Shown here: piece after piece, positions 1 to 5,127 of the stretch | Position numbering within the stretch: position 1 is the first letter of the stretch | How the letters are laid out: each line of letters opens with the position of its first letter | Source of the DNA: Gammaproteobacteria bacterium | GTDB taxonomy: Bacteria > Pseudomonadota > Gammaproteobacteria > Pseudomonadales > Pseudohongiellaceae | DNA: 5,127 nucleotides | Assembly: GCA_947377625.1 (NCBI GenBank) | Contig: CANCGR010000250.1 | Location: forward strand, 1 to 5,127 | Direction: 5' to 3' | Program-made: the position numbers and the translations under genes | Notes under the pieces: model-generated | Seen by the model: only the letters and a program-made list of their open reading frames with translations | Database searches by the model: none | What the model was told of the DNA's origin: nothing

Positions 1-372
1 TATCCGGGTGGCATGGCCGGCACCCGCATGGCGAAAGAGTTGAACAAGGCCGGCATTCCGTTTTTCTGGCTGGCCACCAGCAGTAACAAAAAACAATATC
101 GCCCTGATGAAAACCGGGTGAGCCTGATGCCGATTCCGAGCAGCAAGGGGCTGGAGTTTGATCGTGTGATCATTCTCGACAGCAGCTTCATTCCGAAGAG
201 CCGCATGGAGCAAATGGCGCCGGTAGACGAAGAAGTGAGAAAGCTCTATGTGGGGCTGACGCGCGCCAAATCACATCTGGTGCTGAGCTATCACCGTGAA
301 AACGTGCTCAGCAAAGCACTCTCGCTCAGTAGCGAACAACAAAAGGCGCCACTATCAGCACCAGGCCGATGA
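1..372 (+). CDS. UvrD/Rep-family (SF1) helicase, C-terminal part, 5' end outside window
   Basis: This is the last 123 codons of a gene that is open at the left edge, with its stop TGA at 370-372. The family consists of ATP-dependent 3'-5' DNA helicases of superfamily 1A used in repair and replication. Two C-terminal helicase signatures are visible. SSKGLEFDRVII (about residues 47-58 of the visible part) matches the conserved SSKGLEF block. VRKLYVGLTRAKSHLVLSYHR (about 79-99) matches motif VI (LYV-x-x-TRA), whose Arg contacts ATP. The Walker A and B motifs would lie upstream, outside the window, so the subfamily cannot be named. The protein ends only about 25 residues after motif VI, with a tail that looks unconserved. 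The last 47 bases overlap the end of the convergent minus-strand gene. The family call is firm; the exact role is unknown. Confidence 0.88.
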   Translation, partial: YPGGMAGTRMAKELNKAGIPFFWLATSSNKKQYRPDENRVSLMPIPSSKGLEFDRVIILDSSFIPKSRMEQMAPVDEEVRKLYVGLTRAKSHLVLSYHRENVLSKALSLSSEQQKAPLSAPGR

Positions 373-529
373 CTACCAGCCACAGCGTATCCGTCACAAA
401 ATATGGAAACACCATGAGGGCGATGCCACACAACAACGCTACCGTGTGTTTTTGTTTCTTGCCGTAGCTGAAAAAGCCAAGGCCGAAACTGCCAAACAGC
501 ATGCCCCACAAAAGGCTGTTGTCATCCAT
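326..529 (-). CDS. Small three-helix inner-membrane protein (67 aa), conserved hypothetical
   Basis: ATG at 529-527 reading leftwards, stop TGA at 328-326. A Shine-Dalgarno GGAG lies 6 bases before the ATG on the minus strand, which supports both the start and the reality of the gene. The 67-residue product is almost entirely hydrophobic: helix 1 about residues 5-22 (Gly/Phe-rich), a short basic loop KKQKH at 24-28, helix 2 about 29-45, helix 3 about 48-65, and a final RY. It resembles short gammaproteobacterial membrane proteins with a YGKKQ loop and a second helix ending FPYFV, which are sometimes labelled 'amino acid transport protein' without good grounds. That resemblance is from memory. 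No function can be assigned. By the positive-inside rule the basic loop should be cytoplasmic, placing the N-terminus outside. The 3' end overlaps the helicase gene tail to tail, and the 5' end is 22 bases from the divergent cupin start. Confidence 0.8.
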   Translation of the reverse strand: MDDNSLLWGMLFGSFGLGFFSYGKKQKHTVALLCGIALMVFPYFVTDTLWLVVIGLVLIVAPFVVRY

Positions 530-540
530 TCTTCACTCCG

Positions 541-546
541 AGGGGG
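541..546 (+). promoter_or_regulatory. Shine-Dalgarno site deciding the cupin GTG start
   Basis: AGGGGG lies 5 bases before GTG 552. An in-frame ATG exists at 501, but it has no comparable site and would run antisense through the first codons of the minus-strand membrane protein gene. The GTG is therefore preferred. Confidence 0.65.
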
Positions 547-551
547 TCAAC

Positions 552-944
552 GTGCAGGCAACCATAAAATTTCGTGATGCCGGTGCAGAGTACTACACGC
601 CAGAACGCTGTCATATCAACGAGCTGTCAAACAGCAAAGACGATGCGGCAGTGTCGATTGCCGAAGCTCGCGTTGAGCCGGGTGTGACCACTCGCTGGCA
701 TTGTTTGCACGGCATCGTTGAGCGCTATGTGATTCTGCAAGGCTCTGCGGTGGTGGAAGCAGGGAGCTTGCCGCCACAGGCAGTGCAGCCTGGCGATACA
801 GTGTTGATTCCAGCCGGTTGCCGCCAGCGCATTACCAATAACGGTGACCACGACTTGTTGTTTCTCGCCATTTGCTCGCCGCGTTTTGAGCTGCAATTTT
901 ATGAAGACATTGAAGAATTGATTGCGGCAGGGCAGCCGGAGTGA
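552..944 (+). CDS. Single-domain cupin protein (130 aa)
   Basis: The product is a small cytoplasmic beta-barrel protein with no signal peptide or membrane segment. The start is taken as GTG 552 because of the strong upstream AGGGGG; the longer reading from ATG 501 would add 17 residues that do not look like a domain. Cupin motif 1 is visible as G44-x5-H50-x-L52-x4-E57-x6-G64, and motif 2 as G81-x5-P87-x-G89-x2-Q92-x3-N96. The usual metal ligands are His, His, Glu and His. Here the second His is Leu (with His at 53 one place on) and the motif 2 His is Gln, so the metal site is atypical or absent. Family members I recall share the VERYxIL-x-G and IPAGCRQRI patterns, so this appears to be a subfamily trait. 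The substrate is unknown; a sugar- or small-acid-binding or dioxygenase-like role is possible but unproven. The gene stands alone and ends in its own terminator. Confidence 0.85.
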   Translation: MQATIKFRDAGAEYYTPERCHINELSNSKDDAAVSIAEARVEPGVTTRWHCLHGIVERYVILQGSAVVEAGSLPPQAVQPGDTVLIPAGCRQRITNNGDHDLLFLAICSPRFELQFYEDIEELIAAGQPE

Positions 945-974
945 GCCAAGGCGAAGCGTCTCGGCTTTCTTTTT
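944..974 (+). terminator. Rho-independent terminator after the cupin gene
   Basis: A 10-pair stem (944-953 with 957-966; one A-C mismatch, one G-T wobble) closes an AAG loop and is followed by TTCTTTTT. It begins at the last base of the cupin stop codon. It should separate cupin transcription from the hipB-like operon downstream. Confidence 0.75.
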
Positions 975-981
975 ATAAAAA

Positions 982-1128
982 GCCTCTTTTGGCGTATAAA
1001 CAAGTTCTATTGCATTATAGATGCCATTAATGGCGTATAAAATAAAAAAATGGCTTAATTAAATAATCTGCCATAAAATGCCGCTTAAATACGTTTTAAG
1101 GTGATAAGCGCCATAAAAGGCATATAAA
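982..1128. repeat. Array of 19-base operator-like units, GCC-N6-GGC-R-TATAAA
   Basis: Three units match at every fixed position: 982-1000 (spacer TCTTTT), 1023-1041 (spacer ATTAAT, making the perfect 12-base palindrome GCCATTAATGGC) and 1110-1128 (spacer ATAAAA). A fourth, degenerate unit starts at 1070: GCCATAAAA followed by TGCC rather than GGC. Unit starts are 41, 47 and 40 bases apart, close to whole helical turns for the outer gaps. GCC...GGC is an inverted pair of half-sites, as expected for a dimeric helix-turn-helix repressor. In E. coli the HipB dimer binds several palindromic operators ahead of hipBA, with a different sequence (TATCC-N8-GGATA). By analogy these are probably binding sites for the HipB-like protein encoded just downstream. 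The last unit covers the hipB ribosome site and ends on the A of its ATG. Presence of the repeats is certain; their function is inferred. Confidence 0.6.
989..1041 (+). promoter_or_regulatory. Candidate promoter region for the hipBA-led operon
   Basis: The stretch from the terminator to 1127 is strongly AT-rich and must hold the promoter if the terminator works. One candidate is TTGGCG (989-994), 18 bases, CATTAT (1013-1018), which would start transcription at about 1025, inside the palindromic unit. The TATAAA at 1036-1041 is a better -10 hexamer, but its nearest -35-like match (TTGCAT, 1010-1015) is 20 bases away. Both choices overlap the repeat units, consistent with autorepression. The exact promoter cannot be decided by eye. 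Confidence 0.3.
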
Positions 1129-1517
1129 TGAAATTTTCTACCACGTTCAGTGACGCCGCGATTCTACAGGAGCTGGGGCAGCGGCTGGCGCAGCTTCGAC
1201 TCAATCGTAACTTGCTGCAAGACGCGCTGGCGGCAGAGGCAGGTTTGTCGCTGCGCACACTCACGCGCATAGAATCCGGTGAACCTTCGCAAACCGTCAA
1301 TGTATTGCGGGTGCTACGGGTACTGGGGTTACTGGAAAACCTGGAGGCGTTAGTGCCACCCCCACCGGTCAGTCCGTTGCAGCAACTGCAGTTGCAAGGC
1401 AAAAGCCGCAAGCGGGCTTCACGGCCGGCTAAGCTGACCAAGCTGGCCAAAGCGGGCGAACCAGCGGCCGAGGCTGTGGCAGAGCCTGCGCCAACCTGGC
1501 AATGGCATTCGGAGTAA
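1128..1517 (+). CDS. HipB-like antitoxin / XRE-family transcriptional repressor (129 aa)
   Basis: ATG 1128 has AAGG 7 bases upstream; stop TAA at 1515-1517. The N-terminal part (about residues 14-75) is an XRE/Cro-type helix-turn-helix: GQRLAQLR first helix, the turn near AEAGLSLRTL, and SLRTLTRIESGE as the recognition helix with the typical R-x-E-x-G ending. After a Pro-rich hinge (PPPP, 77-80) comes a basic linker (KSRKR near 92-96, KLTKLAK at 102-108), then an Ala/Glu-rich segment and a C-terminal WQW at 124-126. The partner kinase gene follows at once, the usual antitoxin-toxin order, so the protein should neutralise HipA and repress its own promoter. In E. coli HipB a C-terminal Trp tail contacts HipA and is linked to Lon turnover; the Trp-rich tail here may act similarly (inference). 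At 129 residues it is longer than E. coli HipB (88), owing to the tail. Confidence 0.85.
   Translation: MKFSTTFSDAAILQELGQRLAQLRLNRNLLQDALAAEAGLSLRTLTRIESGEPSQTVNVLRVLRVLGLLENLEALVPPPPVSPLQQLQLQGKSRKRASRPAKLTKLAKAGEPAAEAVAEPAPTWQWHSE
1511..1514 (+). promoter_or_regulatory. Shine-Dalgarno site deciding the hipA-like start
   Basis: GGAG abuts the hipB-like stop codon (1515-1517) and sits 8 bases before GTG 1523. The upstream in-frame ATG 1502 has no such site. This suggests translational coupling of toxin to antitoxin. Confidence 0.55.
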
Positions 1518-1522
1518 CAGCT

Positions 1523-2824
1523 GTGGTGTTGGCAGAGGTCAAGCTGTGGGGGCGACGCATCGGTGCGGTGGCTTGGGATGCTGCGCGGCAAGTCGCCAAC
1601 TTCGAATATGAACCCGCGTTTGTCACCAGCGGCATTGAGGTAGCACCGCTGGTGATGCCACTGGCACCCACCATCTACAGCTTTCCTAATTTGTCGAACA
1701 CCACGTTCAAAGGGTTGCCGGGGCTGCTTGCTGATTCGTTGCCCGATGATTTTGGTAATGCCCTGATCAATGCCTGGCTAGCCCGCCAAGGCCGCACCCC
1801 GGAAAGCTTTTCTGCGGTTGATCGTCTCTGCTATATCGGTAATCGCGGCATGGGCGCACTGGAATATGTGCCTGCGCTGGGTACGCCGGAGTCAGCAGGC
1901 GAAGCACTCGACATGCAGGCGCTGGTTGAACTGGCCAGCACGATTTTGCAGCAGCGCGAGCAAATAAGCGGCGCCTTCACCGCCCCCGAGTCGGAAACTG
2001 CGCTCAACAATATTCTGCAAATTGGCACTTCTGCCGGCGGTGCGCGTGCCAAAGCTGTGATTGCGTGGAACCCTGCAACCGGCCAAGTGCGCTCCGGCCA
2101 AGTCAAAGCCGGTGATGGTTTTGAATACTGGATATTGAAATTCGATGGCGTGAGCGGCAACCGTGACAAGGAGCTGGATGATCCGCAAGGCTATGGCTTG
2201 ATCGAATACGCCTATTTCCTGATGGCGCGTGCTGCCGGTATCACGATGAGCGAGTGCCGTGTGCTGCAGGAAGGTGGCCGTGCGCATTTCATGACGCGCC
2301 GCTTTGATCGCACGGCCAGCGGCGGCAAATTGCACATGCAATCGCTCGGCGCCCTCGCCCACTTCGATTACCGGCAACCTGGCGCGCATGCGTACGAACA
2401 AGCCCTGCAGATTGTGCGGCAGCTTGCCATGCCAATGGCCAGCATCGAAGAATTGTTTCGTCGCATGGTGTTCAATGTGGTGGCACGCAACCAGGATGAT
2501 CATGTGAAAAACATAGCCTTCCTGATGCAGCAGAGCGGCCAGTGGAGTTTGGCTCCCGCTTTTGATGTGACCTACAGCTACAACCCGCAAGGCCAGTGGA
2601 CTGGCCAGCATCAGATGACGCTCAATGGCAAACGCGATAACTTCACGCTCGACGATTTCCGCACCTGCGCAAAAAATTGTGCAATGAAAAAAGGCCGCGC
2701 CGAGGCCATCGTAAATGAAGTAATAACCGCGGTGTTGCGCTGGTCTGAATTCGCCAGCAGCGCGGGAGTGCCAGAAGATGTCGCAGCGAAAATTGCAGCA
2801 ACACAGCGACGCCAACTACATTAA
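1523..2824 (+). CDS. HipA-family Ser/Thr kinase toxin (433 aa)
   Basis: HipA proteins are kinases; E. coli HipA phosphorylates glutamyl-tRNA synthetase and drives growth arrest and persistence. This one is near the usual full length. The N-terminal HipA domain spans about residues 1-95 (WGRRIGAVAWD, then NTTFKGLPGLLADSLPDDFG). The kinase domain follows: Gly-rich loop IGTSAGGARAK (about 167-177), where Ser170 aligns with the autophosphorylated Ser150 of E. coli HipA; catalytic loop NQDDHVKN with Asp325 and Asn330; and the metal-binding PAFDVTYS with Asp348. All key residues are present, so it looks active. The target is unknown; other HipA families hit other tRNA synthetases. GTG 1523 is chosen for its Shine-Dalgarno site. 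ATG 1502 would give 440 residues and a 16-base overlap with the antitoxin gene, and GTG 1526 is also possible. The next gene starts 19 bases after the stop. Confidence 0.92.
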   Translation: MVLAEVKLWGRRIGAVAWDAARQVANFEYEPAFVTSGIEVAPLVMPLAPTIYSFPNLSNTTFKGLPGLLADSLPDDFGNALINAWLARQGRTPESFSAVDRLCYIGNRGMGALEYVPALGTPESAGEALDMQALVELASTILQQREQISGAFTAPESETALNNILQIGTSAGGARAKAVIAWNPATGQVRSGQVKAGDGFEYWILKFDGVSGNRDKELDDPQGYGLIEYAYFLMARAAGITMSECRVLQEGGRAHFMTRRFDRTASGGKLHMQSLGALAHFDYRQPGAHAYEQALQIVRQLAMPMASIEELFRRMVFNVVARNQDDHVKNIAFLMQQSGQWSLAPAFDVTYSYNPQGQWTGQHQMTLNGKRDNFTLDDFRTCAKNCAMKKGRAEAIVNEVITAVLRWSEFASSAGVPEDVAAKIAATQRRQLH

Positions 2825-2830
2825 ATTCTT

Positions 2831-2836
2831 GAGAGG
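2831..2836 (+). promoter_or_regulatory. Shine-Dalgarno site deciding the hydrolase start
   Basis: GAGAGG lies 7 bases before ATG 2844. An in-frame ATG at 2778 would overlap hipA by 47 bases and bury the signal peptide behind 22 polar residues, so 2844 is preferred. Confidence 0.7.
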
Positions 2837-2843
2837 CAGGCCG

Positions 2844-3971
2844 ATGAAAAAACACGTCAGGAAAAAAATCGCAGGCACAATGCTGCTCATGTTGTGCATC
2901 GCAGCAGCTCACGCGGCACAACCTCTCACGTCCTTGCGTCGCAGCGAGCAAGAGGTGGTAGTCAAATCGACCGCGCCGGGCATGAATGGCGGCAATGCCA
3001 GATTGTATGTGCGTGAAGTGAGTGCGGTGAAACCAAGGGAAGTGTTCCCGGTGCTGTTCGTGCACGGTGCCGGCACACCGGCAGAAGTGGCATTCGATGT
3101 GCCAATGGCCGGCTACAGCTGGATGGAGTATCTGGCGGAACGCGGCTTTACCACCTATGCCACCGACATGACCGGCTACGGCCGCTCTACGCGCCCGCAG
3201 TTTATGAGAGACCGCTGCAATCTCAGTGAAGAACAACAAAAGCAGGAATTTCCGGATGTGTGTGAAGCCAGTAGCTCATCAGCGCTCACCACCATGGCTT
3301 CCGACTGGAACGATATCGATGCAGTCGTGGACTTCCTGCGCAAAAAACACAAGGTCAGCAAAGTGAATCTGGTGGGTTGGTCGCAGGGCGGGCCGCGCAC
3401 TGCCGGTTATGCCGCCATGCACCCGGACAAAATATCTGCCGTGGTGATCCTGGCCCCGGCCTACAGCCGCACGGCGCCCGCCACTGAGGCCGAGGCGGCC
3501 ATTGCCGGCGTCGCCATTACCAAACAATCGCAGCAGGATTTTCTCAAGCAATGGGATGGCCAAAGCGGCTGCGTCAATCAATACGATCCGGCCGTTGCCA
3601 TCACCGTGTGGAAAGAAATGCTGGATTCAGACCCGGTGGGCGCCAAATGGGGCGCCGGTGTGCGGCGTGCTCCGCGCGTGCCAACCTTCGGCTGGACGCC
3701 GAAAGAAGTGGCCGCCACCCACACGCCCATCATGATGGTGACAGGTCTCACCGATAGCCAGGTTAACCCCGACCGAGTGCGTGAGATGTATGCCGATCTT
3801 GGCGCCAGGAAAAAAGTGCTGATCGAACTCGCCTGCTCTTCCCACAATGCCATGTGGGAACACGGCAATGAACGCCTGTTCGAGGCCAGCTTCCAATGGC
3901 TTGATGCCACCCGCTATCAAGGCAAGACCACCGGCATTTTTATGCTGGAGTCTGATCGTGTAAGGAAATAA
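2844..3971 (+). CDS. Exported alpha/beta-hydrolase (375 aa)
   Basis: The start is ATG 2844, with GAGAGG 7 bases upstream and a classical signal peptide immediately after it: basic MKKHVRKK, hydrophobic core about residues 9-22, likely cleavage after AHA (24/25). Cys18 does not sit in a lipobox. The mature protein shows the full alpha/beta-hydrolase plan: oxyanion motif HGAG (74-77), nucleophile elbow GWSQGG with Ser180, acid Asp304 in GLTDSQVNP, and His334 in SSHNAMWE. The segment between strand 4 and the elbow (about 118-155) is polar and carries Cys125 and Cys140; with Cys243 and Cys331 this leaves four Cys that could form disulfides in the periplasm. It probably cleaves an ester, lactone or similar bond; the substrate cannot be named. 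It is 19 bases behind hipA and 37 bases ahead of another exported protein, suggesting a shared pathway. Confidence 0.88.
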   Translation: MKKHVRKKIAGTMLLMLCIAAAHAAQPLTSLRRSEQEVVVKSTAPGMNGGNARLYVREVSAVKPREVFPVLFVHGAGTPAEVAFDVPMAGYSWMEYLAERGFTTYATDMTGYGRSTRPQFMRDRCNLSEEQQKQEFPDVCEASSSSALTTMASDWNDIDAVVDFLRKKHKVSKVNLVGWSQGGPRTAGYAAMHPDKISAVVILAPAYSRTAPATEAEAAIAGVAITKQSQQDFLKQWDGQSGCVNQYDPAVAITVWKEMLDSDPVGAKWGAGVRRAPRVPTFGWTPKEVAATHTPIMMVTGLTDSQVNPDRVREMYADLGARKKVLIELACSSHNAMWEHGNERLFEASFQWLDATRYQGKTTGIFMLESDRVRK

Positions 3972-4008
3972 AGTCCGCCCGCGTTTCCACTAAAAAGAGG
4001 ATTACCTC

Positions 4009-4563
4009 ATGCAAATGTTCCGCACTTTTCTTTTCAGAGTCACACTTATCCCAGCACTGTTCTCGTTGTTGGCCATCGCTGCACCTGCGGCCCAGGCCGA
4101 AAGCTATGGCGACGATTACGCCCACATTATCGATCTGCAAGGCCGCTATATCTTCGCGCAGGATTTCAATGATGCCGACGGTTACGCCGCCGTGTTCACT
4201 GAAGATGGCGTGCTCGACTGGGCTGGCGGTGAAGTGAAGGGGCGCGAAGCCATTCGCAAATTCAAAGCTGATGGTGTTTACAATCTGAGCAAGAATGCCG
4301 AGAACGCCGCATGGCCCGCCTCTACCCGTCACTTCATCACCAACACCGTAGTCACCGTTACTGGTGATACCGCCAAAGCGTGGACCTACTGGTTTCAAGC
4401 CAACAACAACACCGCTGACCGCAAATCCAGCTATGGTTTGTACGGCCACTACGAAGATGATCTGCGCCGCGTCAACGGCCAGTGGTTGTTCTCGCGTCGT
4501 GCGATTTACAATGAAGGTGTCAAAGGCCGCGCCAAGTCTGGAACGAAAAATCCGGTGAAGTAA
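4009..4563 (+). CDS. Exported SnoaL/NTF2-like protein (184 aa)
   Basis: ATG 4009 has AAGAGG 8 bases upstream. Residues 1-30 form a signal peptide (FRTFLFR, hydrophobic core, cleavage at AQA/ES). The mature part matches the SnoaL-like / nuclear transport factor 2 fold: an N-terminal helix with IIDLQGRYIFAQDFNDADGYAAVFTEDGVLDW (given here as two blocks, IIDLQGRYIFAQDF at 40-53 and DGYAAVFTEDGVLDW at 57-71), then GREAI (78-82), TRHFITN (106-112), and a final strand NGQWLFSRRAIYNEG. Family members include polyketide cyclases, dehydratases, isomerases and non-catalytic binding proteins. Asp52 and His108 lie where related enzymes often place pocket acid-base residues, but activity is not shown. Together with the exported hydrolase it probably acts on a common small molecule in the periplasm. 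Its TAA stop overlaps the ribosome site of the MOSC gene, so translation is likely coupled. Confidence 0.85.
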   Translation: MQMFRTFLFRVTLIPALFSLLAIAAPAAQAESYGDDYAHIIDLQGRYIFAQDFNDADGYAAVFTEDGVLDWAGGEVKGREAIRKFKADGVYNLSKNAENAAWPASTRHFITNTVVTVTGDTAKAWTYWFQANNNTADRKSSYGLYGHYEDDLRRVNGQWLFSRRAIYNEGVKGRAKSGTKNPVK

Positions 4564-4567
4564 GGAG
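4564..4567 (+). promoter_or_regulatory. Shine-Dalgarno site for the MOSC gene's GTG start
   Basis: GGAG (within TAAGGAG) begins right after the SnoaL-like stop TAA (4561-4563) and lies 5 bases before GTG 4573. It supports the GTG start and tight coupling to the gene upstream. Confidence 0.7.
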
Positions 4568-4572
4568 CGCAC

Positions 4573-5115
4573 GTGGCGGGTGTGGTAACAGCGGTATGTT
4601 TGAGTTCTGAACACAAGTTCAGCAAGCAAGCAGTACCAGTGATCAGACTGGTGGCCGGGTTGGGAATAGAAGGCGATGCTCATAAAGGCGTTACTGTTCA
4701 GCATTTGTTTCGCATCAGGCAGGATCCAACCCAGCCCAATCTGCGGCAAGTGCATTTGATGCACGAAGAGCTGCATGACGAGTTGCGTGCTGCAGGGTTT
4801 TCCATTTCAGCAGGCGCAATGGGCGAGAACCTTGTGACGCGGGGAATTGACTTGCTTGCATTGCCCACAGCCGCTCGACTGCATATAGGCAGTACTGCAG
4901 TAATCGAAGTAACCGGATTGAGAAATCCATGTTCGCAGCTGGACAATTATCAATCGGGCCTGACGGCTGCAGTGCTTGATCGTGATGCTGAGGGAAAGCT
5001 GATTCGTAAGGCGGGAGTGATGGCGATTGTGCTCATTGGCGGCGAGGTGCGAGCAGGCGATTCAATTCGCGTAGAGCTTCCTGTAGAGCCTTATCGAGCG
5101 TTGGTGCCAGTATAA
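4573..5115 (+). CDS. MOSC-domain protein (180 aa)
   Basis: Start GTG 4573, stop TAA 5113-5115. MOSC domains are the C-terminal fold of molybdenum-cofactor sulfurases and of Moco enzymes such as mARC, YcbX and YiiM; they carry sulfur or bind the cofactor through a conserved Cys. Visible signatures are GLGIEGDAHKG (29-39), GAMGENLVTRG (81-91), IGSTAVIEVTG (105-115) and RNPCSQLD with Cys120, the expected sulfur- or cofactor-binding residue. The protein is a stand-alone MOSC domain with no beta-barrel N-domain or ferredoxin domain. A segment at about 40-60 (HLFRIRQDPTQPNLRQV) is shared by a widespread subfamily I recall. There is no signal peptide, so it acts in the cytoplasm, unlike the two exported proteins before it. 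Family assignment is strong; substrate and partner reductase are unknown. Confidence 0.9.
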   Translation: MAGVVTAVCLSSEHKFSKQAVPVIRLVAGLGIEGDAHKGVTVQHLFRIRQDPTQPNLRQVHLMHEELHDELRAAGFSISAGAMGENLVTRGIDLLALPTAARLHIGSTAVIEVTGLRNPCSQLDNYQSGLTAAVLDRDAEGKLIRKAGVMAIVLIGGEVRAGDSIRVELPVEPYRALVPV

Positions 5116-5127
5116 AGACATGCGGAT

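Noticed and set aside
501..551. N-terminal extension of the cupin from ATG 501.
   Set aside because: There is no good ribosome site, it overlaps the divergent gene's first codons, and the 17 extra residues do not look like part of a cupin. GTG 552 with AGGGGG is better.
296..577. A 93-codon plus-strand frame between the helicase end and the cupin start.
   Set aside because: It runs antisense to the small membrane protein gene, whose hydrophobic helices and ribosome site are convincing. The plus-strand product is a low-complexity polar sequence.
2667..2684. Inverted repeat TGCGCAA/TTGTGCA near the end of hipA, considered as a terminator.
   Set aside because: It lies about 140 bases inside the coding region, the stem is short with a G-T pair, and there is no T-tract after it (A-rich instead).
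1892..2815. A 307-codon open frame on the minus strand opposite the hipA-like gene.
   Set aside because: The plus strand encodes an intact HipA kinase with all catalytic motifs here. The antisense product is His/Ala-rich with no domain pattern.
2778..2843. N-terminal extension of the hydrolase from ATG 2778.
   Set aside because: It would overlap the hipA end by 47 bases and place 22 polar residues ahead of an obvious signal peptide.
3940..4776. A 278-codon open frame on the minus strand opposite the SnoaL-like and MOSC genes.
   Set aside because: It lies antisense to two genes with strong family signatures, signal peptide and ribosome sites, and its product shows no recognisable domain. Long antisense frames are common opposite GC-rich coding DNA.

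Overview
The window looks like chromosomal DNA from a proteobacterium, most likely a gammaproteobacterium. That rests on protein similarity recalled from memory (the 67-residue membrane protein, the cupin, the HipA and MOSC families), on moderately GC-rich coding DNA and on good Shine-Dalgarno sites. No genus can be assigned from the sequence alone. I see no rRNA, tRNA, CRISPR array, insertion sequence or integrase.

Layout. Bases 1-372 hold the 3' end of a UvrD/Rep-type (superfamily 1) helicase gene that begins outside the window. Its last 47 bases overlap a convergent minus-strand gene (326-529) for a tiny three-helix membrane protein. That gene diverges from a plus-strand cupin gene (552-944), with only 22 bases between the two start codons. 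The cupin gene ends in a rho-independent terminator (944-974).

The terminator is followed by about 150 AT-rich bases carrying three copies of a 19-base unit, GCC-N6-GGC-R-TATAAA, plus one degenerate copy. The last copy runs into the start codon of a HipB-like antitoxin/repressor gene (1128-1517). This region is the likely promoter and operator zone for everything downstream.

From 1128 to 5115 five genes run in the same direction with very short gaps: hipB-like, hipA-like kinase (1523-2824), an exported alpha/beta hydrolase (2844-3971), an exported SnoaL/NTF2-like protein (4009-4563) and a MOSC-domain protein (4573-5115). The gaps are about 5, 19, 37 and 9 bases, and no terminator was seen between the genes, so they may form one operon.

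How the genes may work together. HipB-like and HipA-like form a type II toxin-antitoxin pair: a Ser/Thr kinase toxin and its DNA-binding antitoxin, which probably represses the promoter through the repeated operators. The hydrolase and the SnoaL-like protein both carry N-terminal signal peptides and probably act together in the periplasm on an unknown substrate. The MOSC protein is probably a cytoplasmic sulfur- or molybdenum-cofactor-type enzyme. Coupling of a HipBA module to exported catabolic-type enzymes is the most unusual aspect of the layout. It may be simple read-through rather than a functional link.
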